Positions 8,313 to 23,200 of a stretch of DNA of 64,000 nucleotides are shown here, piece by piece. Origin of the DNA: Streptomyces radiopugnans (GTDB lineage: Bacteria > Actinomycetota > Actinomycetes > Streptomycetales > Streptomycetaceae). Position numbers and translations under genes: made by a program. How positions within the stretch are numbered: the stretch's first letter is position 1; the number at the start of each line of letters is the position of its first letter. The notes under the pieces are model-generated. The model saw only the letters and a program-made list of their open reading frames with translations. It did not search any database and was not told the origin of the DNA. Location of the stretch: assembly GCF_900110735.1 (NCBI RefSeq), contig NZ_FOET01000001.1, forward strand, positions 682,001-746,000, given 5' to 3'.

Positions 8313-9968
8313 ATGACCCAGCACTCATCAGCCCCCGCCACCGGTACGGCCCCGGCCATCCGCACGGAAGCCTCGGGAGAGTCGACCGGCTGGTGGCGCG
8401 ACGCGGTGATCTACCAGGTCTACCCCCGCTCCTTCGCCGACGGGAACGGCGACGGCATGGGCGACCTGGCGGGCGTCCGCGCGCGGCTGCCCTACCTGGC
8501 CGACCTGGGCGTCGACGCCGTCTGGCTCAGCCCCTTCTACGCCTCCCCGCAGGCCGACGCCGGCTACGACGTCGCCGACTACCGCGCCATCGACCCGATG
8601 TTCGGCGACCTCCACGACGCCGACGCGCTGATCCGCGACGCCCACCAGCTGGGGCTGCGGATCATCGTGGACCTGGTGCCCAACCACTCCTCCGACCAGC
8701 ACGAGTGGTTCCAGCGCGCCCTGCGCGAGGGGCCCGGCTCGCCGCTGCGCGACCGCTACCACTTCCGCCCCGGGCGCGGCCCGAAGGGCGAGGAGCCCCC
8801 GAACGACTGGGAGTCCATCTTCGGCGGCCCGGCCTGGACCCGCACCGAGAACCCCGACGGCACCCCGGGGGAGTGGTACCTGCACCTGTTCGCCCCCGAG
8901 CAGCCCGACTTCAACTGGGAGAACGAGGCCGTGCGGGACGAGTTCCGCTCGGTGCTGCGCTTCTGGCTGGACATGGGCGTGGACGGCTTCCGCATCGACG
9001 TCGCCCACGGACTGGTCAAGGCCGCGGGGCTGCCCGACATGGGCCGGGCCGGCCAGCTGAAGCTGCTGGGCAACCAGGTGCTGCCCTTCTTCGACCAGGA
9101 CGGCGTCCACGAGATCTACCGCTCCTGGCGGCGCATCCTCGACGAGTACCCCGGCGAGCGCATCGGCGTCGCCGAGGCCTGGACGCCCAGCCCCGAGCGC
9201 ACCGCGCTCTACCTGCGCGCCGACGAGCTGCACCAGGCGTTCAACTTCCACTACCTGAACACCGCGTGGAACGCCGAGGCGCTGCGGGCGGTCATCGACG
9301 AGTCGCTGGACTCCATGCGCCCGGTCGGCGCCCCCACCACCTGGGTGCTGTCCAACCACGACGTGGTGCGCCACCGCACCCGGCTGGGCGGCGGCCTGGC
9401 CCGCGCCCGCGCGGCCTCGCTGCTGATGCTGGCGCTGCCCGGCTCGGCCTACGTCTACCAGGGCGAGGAGCTGGGCCTGCCGGAGGTCACCGACCTGCCC
9501 GACGAGGTGCGCCAGGACCCGTCCTTCTTCAAGGACAACGGCCAGGACGGCCTGCGCGACGGCTGCCGCGTGCCCATCCCGTGGACGCGGGCCGGGTCCA
9601 GCTACGGCTTCGGCTCCGGCGGCAGCTGGCTGCCCCAGCCCGAGCAGTGGACCGAGCTGTCGGTCGAGGAGCAGACCGGCGACCCCACCTCCACGCTGGA
9701 GCTGTACCGCAGCGCGCTGGCGGTGCGCCGCGAGCACCCGGCACTGGGCGCGGGCGAGAGCGTGGAGTGGCTGGAGGACTTCCCCGCCGGGGTCCTGGCC
9801 TTCCGGCGCCGCGCGGCCGACGGCTCCGGCCGCGACCTCGTCTGCACGGCCAACACCACCGACCGGCCCGTGGAGCTGTCCGCGGCGCCCGGCCGGCTGC
9901 TGCTGGCCAGCGGCGAGTACGAGGGCGGTGCGATCCCGGCCGACACCACCGTCTGGTGGGAGGTATGA
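8313..9968 (+). CDS. aglA: intracellular alpha-glucosidase, GH13 family
   Basis: A 551-residue glycoside hydrolase family 13 enzyme that hydrolyses maltose and maltodextrins from the non-reducing end. No signal peptide is present, so it acts in the cytoplasm on sugar brought in by MalEFG. The (beta/alpha)8 barrel opens with WWRDAVIYQVYPRSFADGNG. Catalytic residues seen are nucleophile Asp229 (DGFRIDVAHG), acid/base Glu288 (GVAEAW) and stabiliser Asp350 (LSNHD). QGEELGLPEV is typical of the alpha-glucosidase/oligo-1,6-glucosidase subgroup. ATG 8313 follows AGGGA. Its stop overlaps the next gene by ATGA. In Streptomyces this gene is commonly the fourth gene of the mal operon. Confidence 0.92.
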   Translation: MTQHSSAPATGTAPAIRTEASGESTGWWRDAVIYQVYPRSFADGNGDGMGDLAGVRARLPYLADLGVDAVWLSPFYASPQADAGYDVADYRAIDPMFGDLHDADALIRDAHQLGLRIIVDLVPNHSSDQHEWFQRALREGPGSPLRDRYHFRPGRGPKGEEPPNDWESIFGGPAWTRTENPDGTPGEWYLHLFAPEQPDFNWENEAVRDEFRSVLRFWLDMGVDGFRIDVAHGLVKAAGLPDMGRAGQLKLLGNQVLPFFDQDGVHEIYRSWRRILDEYPGERIGVAEAWTPSPERTALYLRADELHQAFNFHYLNTAWNAEALRAVIDESLDSMRPVGAPTTWVLSNHDVVRHRTRLGGGLARARAASLLMLALPGSAYVYQGEELGLPEVTDLPDEVRQDPSFFKDNGQDGLRDGCRVPIPWTRAGSSYGFGSGGSWLPQPEQWTELSVEEQTGDPTSTLELYRSALAVRREHPALGAGESVEWLEDFPAGVLAFRRRAADGSGRDLVCTANTTDRPVELSAAPGRLLLASGEYEGGAIPADTTVWWEV

Positions 9969-11062
9969 CGGAGACCGGTACGGCACCCGCGCAGGTCCCC
10001 CAGCAGGGGGGCCCGGCCGCGGGCGCCGTCCCCGGCAGCGTCCCCGGAACCGCCCGCCTGGCCGACATCGCGGCCCAGGCCTCGGTCAGCGAGGCCACGG
10101 TCAGCCGTGTGCTCAACGGCAAGGCGGGCGTGGCGGCCGGCACCCGGCAGAAGGTGCTGGCGGCCCTGGACGTGCTGGGGTACGAGCGGCCGGTGCGGCT
10201 GCGGCAGCGCAGCGCCGGCCTGATCGGGCTGGTCATCCCGGAGCTGACCAACCCCATCTTCCCCGCGTTCGCACAGGTCATCGAACAGGTCCTGGCCGGA
10301 CACGGCTACACCCCGGTGCTGTGCACCCAGATGCCCGGCGGCGCCACCGAGGACGAGCTGGTCGACCAGCTCGTCGAGCGCGGTGTCAACGGCATCGTCT
10401 TCCTCTCCGGGCTGCACGCCGACACCACCGCGGACCCGGGCCGCTATGTGCGGCTGTCCGGGCGGGGGGTGCCGTTCGTGCTCATCAACGGTTTCAACGA
10501 GCACGTCAGCGCCCCCTTCGTGTCGCCCGACGACCGGGCGGCGGCCCGGATGGCGGTACGCCATCTGGTCGACCTGGGCCACGATCCGCGGCACATCGGC
10601 CTGGCGGTCGGCCCCGTACGGTACGTACCGGTACGGCGGAAGGCCGAGGGGTTCACCGCGGCGCTGATCGAGCAGGGCGTTCCCGCGGCGCGGGTACGCG
10701 AGCAGGTCCAGCACACGCTGTTCACCCTCGAGGGCGGCCACGCCGCGGCGGGCGCGCTGATCAGCGCGGGCTGCACGGGGGTGGTGTGCGGCAGCGACCT
10801 GATGGCGCTGGGCGTGGTGCGGGCGGCCCGGCAGCGCGGGCTGGAGGTCCCGCGCGAGCTGTCGGTGGTCGGCTTCGACGACTCCGAGCTGATCGCCTTC
10901 ACCGATCCGCCGCTGACGACCGTGCGCCAGCCGGTCAAGGCCATGGCGAGCGCGGCGGTGAACGCGCTGCTGGAGGAGATCGGGGGGAACCCCGTCCAGC
11001 ACTCGGAGTTCGTCTTCCAGCCCGAGCTGGTGGTGCGCGGCTCGACCGCCCCGCCGTCGTAG
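9965..11062 (+). CDS. LacI-family regulator, second MalR paralogue
   Basis: A 365-residue LacI/GalR regulator translated with aglA (ATGA overlap). About 30 residues rich in Gly, Pro and Ala precede the helix-turn-helix (RLADIAAQAS then VSEATVSRVLNGK). The effector-binding domain matches MalR at 2227-3297 along its full length, with identical blocks such as SGLHADTTAD, APFVSPDDRAA, GFDDS and LIAFTDPPLTT. The DNA-reading helix is essentially the same, so the two probably recognise the same operators but may answer different ligands. As the last gene of the mal operon it could form an autoregulatory loop. A very strong hairpin follows. Confidence 0.88.
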   Translation: MTETGTAPAQVPQQGGPAAGAVPGSVPGTARLADIAAQASVSEATVSRVLNGKAGVAAGTRQKVLAALDVLGYERPVRLRQRSAGLIGLVIPELTNPIFPAFAQVIEQVLAGHGYTPVLCTQMPGGATEDELVDQLVERGVNGIVFLSGLHADTTADPGRYVRLSGRGVPFVLINGFNEHVSAPFVSPDDRAAARMAVRHLVDLGHDPRHIGLAVGPVRYVPVRRKAEGFTAALIEQGVPAARVREQVQHTLFTLEGGHAAAGALISAGCTGVVCGSDLMALGVVRAARQRGLEVPRELSVVGFDDSELIAFTDPPLTTVRQPVKAMASAAVNALLEEIGGNPVQHSEFVFQPELVVRGSTAPPS

Positions 11063-11076
11063 GACCGGGTACGTAC

Positions 11077-11150
11077 CGCCGGGCGCCGGCGGGCACCCGG
11101 CGGTGCGCGACCTGACAGCCCCGCCGCCGGGTGCCCGCCGGCGCCCGGCG
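11077..11150 (+). terminator. long hairpin terminator after the mal operon
   Basis: A perfect 27-bp G+C-rich stem (left arm 11077-11103, right arm 11124-11150) encloses a 20-base loop. It starts 14 bases after the stop codon of the LacI gene and clearly ends the malEFG-aglA-lacI transcript before the amylase promoter. Confidence 0.8.
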
Positions 11151-11285
11151 TGCGTCTCGCGGGCCACCACCGTGTGCCGCCGGCGGGGCACGCGGGCACC
11201 CCGGCCCGGCCGGCCGGGCGCGTGGGGTCCATGTGCCTGGTCCCCCGGCCGACCGGACCGGGAGTGTGGTCGAACGTAGCACCGT

Positions 11286-11309
11286 GCAATCTCTTGCGAA
11301 AGAGATTGC
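11286..11309. promoter_or_regulatory. perfect dyad upstream of the amylase promoter
   Basis: The two 10-base arms GCAATCTCTT and AAGAGATTGC are exact reverse complements around GCGA. The dyad lies 40 bases upstream of the candidate -35 box. AGATTGCG is shared with the malE control region, so it may be an upstream operator for the LacI-type regulators. Confidence 0.6.
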
Positions 11310-11349
11310 GCGGAGGCGACGGTCGTGTTTCCCGCGGATGTCCAAAGCC

Positions 11350-11378
11350 TTGACGCAGTTCCGGGGCCCGTCTACGGT
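11350..11378 (+). promoter_or_regulatory. sigma-70-like promoter of the alpha-amylase gene
   Basis: TTGACG at 11350-11355 and TACGGT at 11373-11378 are separated by exactly 17 bases, a good match to a vegetative (HrdB-type) promoter. The predicted start point near 11385 leaves a leader of about 125 bases. Confidence 0.65.
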
Positions 11379-11392
11379 CTCCTGCGCGAAGA

Positions 11393-11425
11393 CTTTCAGG
11401 CGCTTTCAGTCTTCTTGCAGCAAGA
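11393..11425 (+). promoter_or_regulatory. three CTTKCAG direct repeats, probable LacI-type operator
   Basis: CTTTCAG at 11393-11399, CTTTCAG at 11403-11409 and CTTGCAG at 11414-11420 recur every 10-11 bases, one helical turn, just downstream of the expected transcription start. The last copy is also part of a 13-base dyad (TCTTGC-A-GCAAGA, 11413-11425). Repeats of this kind are known as repressor sites in Streptomyces amylase promoters. Their position would block transcription. Confidence 0.65.
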
Positions 11426-11508
11426 GCATTCACTGCTCCACCGCCTCACGGGCGCGGCGCGTTGCCCCCAGGCAGGCACTCGCATCTGCTTCCCCCACAG
11501 GAGGAAAC

Positions 11509-12888
11509 GTGGCCAGGAGATCCGCAGCCGCCGCACTCGCGCTTGTCGCGGGCATGGCAGGCTCCCTCATCGCCGTGCCGGGACCGGCGCAGGCGGCCCC
11601 ACCCGGGACCAAGGACGTCACCGCCGTTCTGTTCGAGTGGGACTTCGACTCGATCGCACGGGAGTGCACCGGCAGGCTCGGCCCGGCCGGCTACGGCTTC
11701 GTCCAGGTCTCCCCGCCCCAGGAGCACATCCAGGGCGGCCAGTGGTGGACCTCGTACCAGCCGGTCAGCTACAAGATCGCAGGGCGTCTCGGCAACCGCT
11801 CGCAGTTCCAGAACATGGTCAACACCTGCCACTCGGCAGGCGTGAAGGTCGTCGTCGACACGGTGATCAACCACATGTCGGCGGGCAGCGGTACCGGCAC
11901 CGGCGGCTCGTCGTACACCAAGTACGACTACCCCGGCATCTACAGCGGTGCCGACATGGACGACTGCCGGTCCACGATCGGCAACTACCAGGACCGGTAC
12001 AACGTCCAGAACTGCGAACTGGTGGGCCTGGCCGACCTCGACACCGGCGAGCCCTACGTCCGCAGCCGGATCGCGGCCTACATGAACGACCTGCTCTCGC
12101 TCGGTGTGGACGGCTTCCGGATCGACGCGGCCAAGCACATGCCCGCCGGCGACCTGGCGGCCATCAAGTCCCAGCTGAACAACCCGAACGTCTACTGGAA
12201 GCAGGAGGCGATCTACGGCGCGGGCGAGGCCGTCTCGCCCACCGAGTACCTCGACAACGGCGACGTGCAGGAGTTCCGCTACGCCCGGGACCTCAAGCGG
12301 GTCTTCGGCAACGAGAAGCTCGCCTACCTCAAGAACTACGGTGAGGGCTGGGGCTACATGAGCTCCGGCAAGTCCGGCGTCTTCGTGGACAACCACGACA
12401 CCGAGCGCGGCGGCGACACCATGAACTACAAGTACGGCTCCGCCTACACCCTGGCCAACGTCTTCATGCTGGCCTGGCCGTACGGCGCCCCGGACGTCCA
12501 CTCCGGCTACGAGTGGAGCAACTACGACGCCGGCCCGCCCAACGGCGGCCGGGTGAACGCCTGCTGGCAGGACGGCTGGAAGTGCCAGCACGCCTGGCGC
12601 GAGATCTCCTCCATGGTCGCCTTCCGCAACGAGACGCGCGGGCAGGCCGTCGTCAACTGGTGGGACAACGGCAACGACGCCATCGCCTTCGGTCGCGGGA
12701 ACAAAGGCTACGTGGCCATCAACCACGAGACGTACCCGATCTCCCGCACCTTCCAGACCTCACTGCCGGGCGGCACCTACTGCGACCTCCAGAACGGCGG
12801 CAGGGTCACCGTGAACAGCTCCGGCCAGTTCACCGCCACCCTCAACCCCGGCACCGCCATAGCCCTGCGCGGCGGCTCCCGCTGCTAG
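11509..12888 (+). CDS. secreted alpha-amylase, GH13
   Basis: A 459-residue extracellular endo-amylase that cuts internal alpha-1,4 bonds of starch. The GTG start at 11509 has AGGAGG five bases upstream. A signal peptide with a basic start and hydrophobic core ends near AQA-A at residue 29. Catalytic residues seen are Asp206 ([10 protein letters not shown]), Glu233 (WKQEAIY) and Asp297 ([10 protein letters not shown]). QVSPPQEH and [10 protein letters not shown] mark the N-terminal barrel strands. A C-terminal all-beta domain ends the protein. There is no CBM20 starch-binding domain, unlike many longer Streptomyces amylases. Transcription is probably from the TTGACG/TACGGT promoter under LacI-type control. 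Products would feed MalEFG. Confidence 0.93.
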   Translation: MARRSAAAALALVAGMAGSLIAVPGPAQAAPPGTKDVTAVLFEWDFDSIARECTGRLGPAGYGFVQVSPPQEHIQGGQWWTSYQPVSYKIAGRLGNRSQFQNMVNTCHSAGVKVVVDTVINHMSAGSGTGTGGSSYTKYDYPGIYSGADMDDCRSTIGNYQDRYNVQNCELVGLADLDTGEPYVRSRIAAYMNDLLSLGVDGFRIDAAKHMPAGDLAAIKSQLNNPNVYWKQEAIYGAGEAVSPTEYLDNGDVQEFRYARDLKRVFGNEKLAYLKNYGEGWGYMSSGKSGVFVDNHDTERGGDTMNYKYGSAYTLANVFMLAWPYGAPDVHSGYEWSNYDAGPPNGGRVNACWQDGWKCQHAWREISSMVAFRNETRGQAVVNWWDNGNDAIAFGRGNKGYVAINHETYPISRTFQTSLPGGTYCDLQNGGRVTVNSSGQFTATLNPGTAIALRGGSRC

Positions 12889-13072
12889 CACCCCCGGCGC
12901 CCCGGCGCCGCACGTGACCGCTCCGAGAACCGGCCGCCCGGTACCGGCCCACTTCCCCGCCGCCGGGCCGGGCGGCCCACGGTCCTCCCCACCCCGGACT
13001 CCCCCCGCAGGCCACCCCACACGCAGCGCCCACGCACCACGCACAGATCACCGCACCCGAGGAGAGCGACCC

Positions 13073-18466
<5,394 letters not shown>

Positions 18467-18491
18467 CCCGGACGGGGAAGTAGACGGGAAA

Positions 18492-18534
18492 CGCTTCGGG
18501 GCGGGGCCGGAAGGGACGGCGCCGCCCCGAAGCG
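18492..18534. terminator. bidirectional terminator hairpin
   Basis: CGCTTCGGGGCGG (18492-18504) pairs perfectly with CCGCCCCGAAGCG (18522-18534) around a 17-base loop. It sits between the convergent pullulanase and DUF4253 genes and can serve both. Confidence 0.75.
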
Positions 18535-18587
18535 CGTCCCCCGCCCGGTCCCCGGCCCCGCCTCCCGCCCGGCCGTCGCGGTCCGGC

Positions 18588-19418
18588 TCACTCCCACCAG
18601 AACGACCACAGGTTCCGGCCGGTCAGCCACTCCTGCGCGTAGCGCGCCAGCGATCCGGCGCCCTGCCGCACCACCGAGGGGCAGAACGCGTAGTGCTCGG
18701 CCGCCACCGGCAGAGCCTGGGCAGCGGTGCGGGGCGGCTCCGGCACCGACAGGTGCAGTACGTCCGGTTCCAGCGCCACCACCCGCGTACCGAAACGCTC
18801 CTCCCAGGAGTGCAGCACCGAGTCGTACCCCTCGGTCTCCGCGCCGGACGCCAGGGTGCCCGTCCAGCCGATCGCGGCGGGTATGCCGGCGCTCCGCGCC
18901 GCCGGGACCAGGGCCACCCGCGGGCGGCGCAGGGTGCCGTGCGCCACCAGCGCGCGGGCCACCCGGGCCGCCGCCGCGTCCGGGTCGCCGCCCGTGCCGA
19001 AGGGGCGCGCGGGCTTGGGCGGGCGCCTGCCGTACGGCCGCAGCGCCGGCACCACCCCGGCCTTCCGGCCGGCCGGCTCCCGTGCGGCGTGCTCCTTCCA
19101 CCAGGCGGCCAGCACACCGGCGGCACCGCCGCCCGTCCCGCCGCGGCCGCCTCCGCCCCGCTGCGGGGGCAGCAGATCGTCCTCCACGGCGGTGCCGCGG
19201 ACGTGCGCTCCCAGCAGCACGGGCCACAGCCCGGTGGCGTCCCGCACCGGGAGCATCCGCTCCCAGCTGTCCGGCCCGGCGGGCTCGTCGGCGCGCCACA
19301 GCAGCGGCTCGGGCAGCCTGCCGAGCACCGTCCGGTCGACCAGCGTGCCCGGCGGCAGCGCCGCCGAGGCCGCGAGCGAGCGCAGGCGCGCCCCTTCGGT
19401 GCTCGGTCCACGGGTCAT
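18588..19418 (-). CDS. DUF4253 domain protein
   Basis: A 276-residue cytoplasmic protein of unknown function. The last 100 or so residues match the DUF4253 pattern: GYDSVLHSWEERFG, RVVALEPDVLHLSV, AAEHYAFCPSVV, and an aromatic C terminus ending FWWE. The N-terminal half is variable and Gly/Ala/Arg-rich. The start is uncertain: ATG 19418 is given, but GTG 19427 and GTG 19454 are also in frame and the last would overlap the tetR stop codon; none has a strong ribosome binding site. It follows tetR on the same strand by 19 bases and may be co-transcribed with it. Confidence 0.72.
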   Translation of the reverse strand: MTRGPSTEGARLRSLAASAALPPGTLVDRTVLGRLPEPLLWRADEPAGPDSWERMLPVRDATGLWPVLLGAHVRGTAVEDDLLPPQRGGGGRGGTGGGAAGVLAAWWKEHAAREPAGRKAGVVPALRPYGRRPPKPARPFGTGGDPDAAAARVARALVAHGTLRRPRVALVPAARSAGIPAAIGWTGTLASGAETEGYDSVLHSWEERFGTRVVALEPDVLHLSVPEPPRTAAQALPVAAEHYAFCPSVVRQGAGSLARYAQEWLTGRNLWSFWWE

Positions 19419-19437
19419 ATGAGTCACGACGTCGAAA

Positions 19438-20133
19438 CTACCCGCCGCCGGCACTCCCGGGAACGAGTGCCAGCAGCCGGGACACCAGCTCCGCGAACGG
19501 ACCGTCGGCGGGCTCCTGTTCCACGACGCGGCGGAGCACTCCGGCGGTCTCCTCGTCGAACGCGGCCGTCACCGCGGCCAGGGCCAGCAGGTCGTGGACG
19601 AGCTGCCGTTCCAGCTCCCGGCGCGGTATCGAGCGGTCGGCCAGCCAGCTCAGCGCCGTGGTCTCGGCGACACCGACCCAGGTGCGGATCACCAGCGACA
19701 TGCGGGGCCCGGGGTCGGTGAGTTCCAGGTGGGCCAGGAGCTGGTCGTACGCGGCCTGCCGCACCTCCTCGACCACGGCCTCGCTGCGCACCGAACCGCC
19801 GCGCAGCAGGGCCGAGAAGCCCGGCGCGTGCTCCTCGGCGAAGTCGAAGTAACGCCCCATCACCAGCAGCAGCCGCAGGCTGAACGGGCCCTCGCGCGGT
19901 ACCTGGAAACGGGCGGACAGCTCGTCGGCCGCACGCCGCACCGCGGCCTCGTAGAGGCTGTACTTGCCCGGGAAGTAGTGGTAGACCAGCGGCCTCGATA
20001 TGCCCGCCGCGGTGGCTATGTCGTCGATGGAGACGTCCTCGGGCGGGCGGTCGCTGAATAACTTCAGCGCGACGTCGATCAGTTGCTGCCGACGCTCCTC
20101 GACACCCATCCTGCGGCGCACCCCGGTGGTCAT
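19438..20133 (-). CDS. TetR-family regulator with a TTA codon
   Basis: A 231-residue TetR/AcrR regulator. The DNA-binding region covers residues 13-58 (QQLIDVALKLFS, DIATAAGISRPLVYHYF). The C-terminal ligand domain has no recognisable specificity. ATG 20133 follows AGGGTG. Leu25 is encoded by TTA (20059-20061), the only in-frame TTA I found in this window; in Streptomyces TTA codons need the bldA tRNA and tie expression to development. The neighbours are the DUF4253 gene downstream and the GH89 gene upstream, both on the same strand, so its target cannot be inferred firmly. Confidence 0.87.
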   Translation of the reverse strand: MTTGVRRRMGVEERRQQLIDVALKLFSDRPPEDVSIDDIATAAGISRPLVYHYFPGKYSLYEAAVRRAADELSARFQVPREGPFSLRLLLVMGRYFDFAEEHAPGFSALLRGGSVRSEAVVEEVRQAAYDQLLAHLELTDPGPRMSLVIRTWVGVAETTALSWLADRSIPRRELERQLVHDLLALAAVTAAFDEETAGVLRRVVEQEPADGPFAELVSRLLALVPGSAGGG

Positions 20134-20174
20134 GGGAACACCCTAGCGAGCACCGCGTGCCGGCGGCCGCCCGT

Positions 20175-20211
20175 CCGTGCGCGGAGGCGGCCGGACGCCC
20201 TCCGCGCACGG
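20175..20211 (-). terminator. hairpin terminator after the GH89 gene
   Basis: CCGTGCGCGGAGG (20175-20187) pairs perfectly with CCTCCGCGCACGG (20199-20211). It lies about 65 bases beyond the stop codon of the minus-strand GH89 gene and before tetR. Confidence 0.6.
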
Positions 20212-20275
20212 CGACGGCCCGGGGCCCAAGGGGCCGGACGCGGTCGCACCCGGCCCCGCACCCGGCCCCCTCGCG

Positions 20276-23200
20276 TCAGGCCGTGCGCCACCCGGAGAAC
20301 TCCACCGTGCCGGCCACGCCGCCCGCCGCCGTCATGCCCAGCCCGGCGTCCTGCCGCCCGGCCGCGCCCGGCACCCGCACCGTCGCCACCGTCCGCCAGC
20401 TCGCGCCGCCGTCGGCGGACAGCTCGCCGGTGTAATCGGCGCCCGCGCGCCGCAGCCGCAGCAGCACCGGGGCCTTCACCCCGGTGATCCGGCGGTAGGA
20501 GTCCAGCGTGCCGTCGCCGTTGGAGTCGTACGACAGCACCACCCCGTTGGCCGGGGTCACCGACAGGTTGACGAAGCCCGGCGATCCGGCCCGCGCCAGG
20601 TCGTTGCGGACGATGATGCCCGCCCTCGCCCACGGCCCGGTCTCGTCCTGGGAGTCGACCCGCACCGTCACCGAGCCGCGTTCGCCGAGCCCGCCCGGCC
20701 GGTACACGGCGCCGAACTCCGCGGTGCCCCTCCACAGGTCCGCGCCCCCGCCGTGCACGGCGTACCGCGTGCCGAGACGGCCGAAGACCGCCCCGTTGGT
20801 GGAGACCGTGCGCAGCCCCGCCGGCAGCGGCCCGGCCAGGAACAGCGAGCCGCCAAGCTCGGCGCGGACCCGGCGCCCGCCGCCCTCGGGCCCGTACCGC
20901 GCCGTCAGGCCGTACGACAGCTCCCGCAGCGGTGCGGTCAGCGGCCGGCCGGGGGCGGTCGTCCGCCAGCGGACCCGGGTCCGGCCGCCGGGCGGCACGC
21001 GGTCCACGGTGGTGGGGTCCAGCGGCACCGCCTGCAGGCCGGTGGAGCCGGTGGACAGGGCGAACTCGACCGGGCCCGCGGCCCGCAGCCCGTTGGTGTT
21101 GGTGAAGGAGGCGGTCAGCATCCCGCGGCCGCCCGGCTCCAGCGCCGCCGGCTCCGGCGCGGCCTCCAGCCGCCCCTGGTAGGGCGCGCGGGCGAGGCTG
21201 TCGCGCACGCGCAGCGCGGTGGCGTACGGATCGCCCGACGGCCGCAGCGGATACTCCCGGCGCTCCCGCGTCCAGGGCTCCTCGACCGCGTACCAGTCGA
21301 TCGGCGCGGGCCCCCGGCCCGAGGCCAGAGCGGCGTCCAGCTCGTCCAGCAGCAGCCGCCAGCGCGGCAGGTAGAAGTCGCCCGTCAGCCCCTGCCAGTC
21401 GCGGTTGGCGTAGTCGTGCAGCTTTCCGGCGTCGGCGGTGGCCCGCTCGCCCCACACCGTCAGCAGGACCCGGGCGGTGCGCTCCAGCTCCGCCTCCTCC
21501 TCGGGGGAGGCCGCCATGCGGCGGGCGGCGTCCGTCCACGGACCCAGCAGGAACATCCGGTGTGTTCCGGCCAGTTCGTCGGTGAGTGTCATCAACCGCA
21601 GCCACAGAGCCGACAGTTCACGGAAGGTCCCCAGGTCGCCGCCCTCGTAGGCGGTGCGCAGCTGGGGCAGCAGCACCCGGCTGCGGTTGGCCAGGGCCTG
21701 CCGGGCGACGTCCACCAGGTCGTGGCGGTAGGCGTCGCCGCCGCGCAGGGCGGGGGCGGTCTCCAGCAGCCCGTCCAGGGCGGCGTCGAAGCGCGCCGGG
21801 TCGTAGGTCAGCTCGGTGGGGCCGTACTGCCCGGCCCGGGTGGCGGCGAGGTCGGGGCGGGCGGCGAAGAGGCTGTCGTGGGCGAAACCGTAGAGCCTGG
21901 CGTGGTGCCGGTAGGCGGTGTCGTGCAGCGCCCGCCAGGCGTCCCGCGCCCGCGGGTCGGCGCCGCCGTAGCGGTACCCGGCGTACCGGGTGAACCAGCC
22001 GGGCAGGTCCACCGGGCCGGTGCGCCAGGCCAGTTCGGAGAAGAAGTCGAAGGCGGCCGGGTCGCGGTCGGCGGCCTCCGGCAGGTACGCGGTGCCCGCC
22101 AGGGCGCTGCCGGGCTTGTCGCGCCAGGCGTGGAAGCGCTCGTTCCACACATGGGTCTTGGCCCCCAGCGTCGTGCGCCCGCCGAAGTTGGGGATCGCTC
22201 CGAAGCAGTAGGGGGTGCCGTTCCAGTCGGCCTCGCGGTCGTGGACGGTCTCGGTGCGCTCGGAGATGCCGTCGACGATGAGCATCCGGCTCTTGTCCAC
22301 GGCGTCCACCAACTCGCGCCGCGGGTTGTCCTGCCAGCCCAGGATCACCCACACCGCCTCCGGGTGGGCCCTGCGCAGCGCCCTCTCCACCCCGCGCGCG
22401 GCCTCGGCCACCGGCACGTCCCCGGCGTTCCCGCCCTCGTGCAGCAGGTCCATCTTGAAGTGCGACGCCTCGCCGAACAGCTCCTGCTGGTGCCGGTAGA
22501 AGGAGGCGGCGACATCGGCGAAGACGGGGGTGCGCGGGTCGAGCCAGTCGGGCCGGGCGAAGCCGTGCCAGGTGCCCTGCGGGACGGTGCGGGCGCCGGG
22601 GACGCGCCCGGCGAAGTCCCTGGGCACCGAGCCGTAGTAGCCGGGCAGCACCGGGTGCATGCCCAGCTCCCGCAGCCGGGCGGTGATGCGCCGGCCCAGC
22701 TCCACGCGCCGCCCGATCAGCTCCGGGCTCGGCGGGCCGCCGTAGCCGCTGAGGTTCTGCAGGTGCCACCAGGGCTGGTGGGAGGGGGCGGGCAGCCAGC
22801 GGCGGGCCTCGGCGTCGGAGTAGCCGAAGTCCTTCAGCAGCCGGTGGTAGGCGGCCTCCTGCCCGGCGATGACCATCACCTGGTTGCAGCCGTGCAGGGC
22901 GAGCACGTCGATCAGCCGCTCCCAGTAGGGCCAGTCGGCGTAGGGGTGGGTGTAGCCGTCGTTGGTGTCGTTGAGCGCGAAGCGGTTGGGCAGCGTGGTG
23001 GAGCGCTCCAGGGGGCGCTCGGGCGCGGGCAGGGTGGCGGGCAGGCCGAGGTTGTGCCCGGCCCAGGAGATGTGCGCGGAGCAGACCTCCTTGAGGTACC
23101 AGTGGACGCCGGTGAGCAGTACGGCCGGGCTGGTGCCGGACACCTCCACCCGCCCGGCCGCGCCCGCGACCCGGAACCGCTCGGTGCCGCCGGGCGCGGC

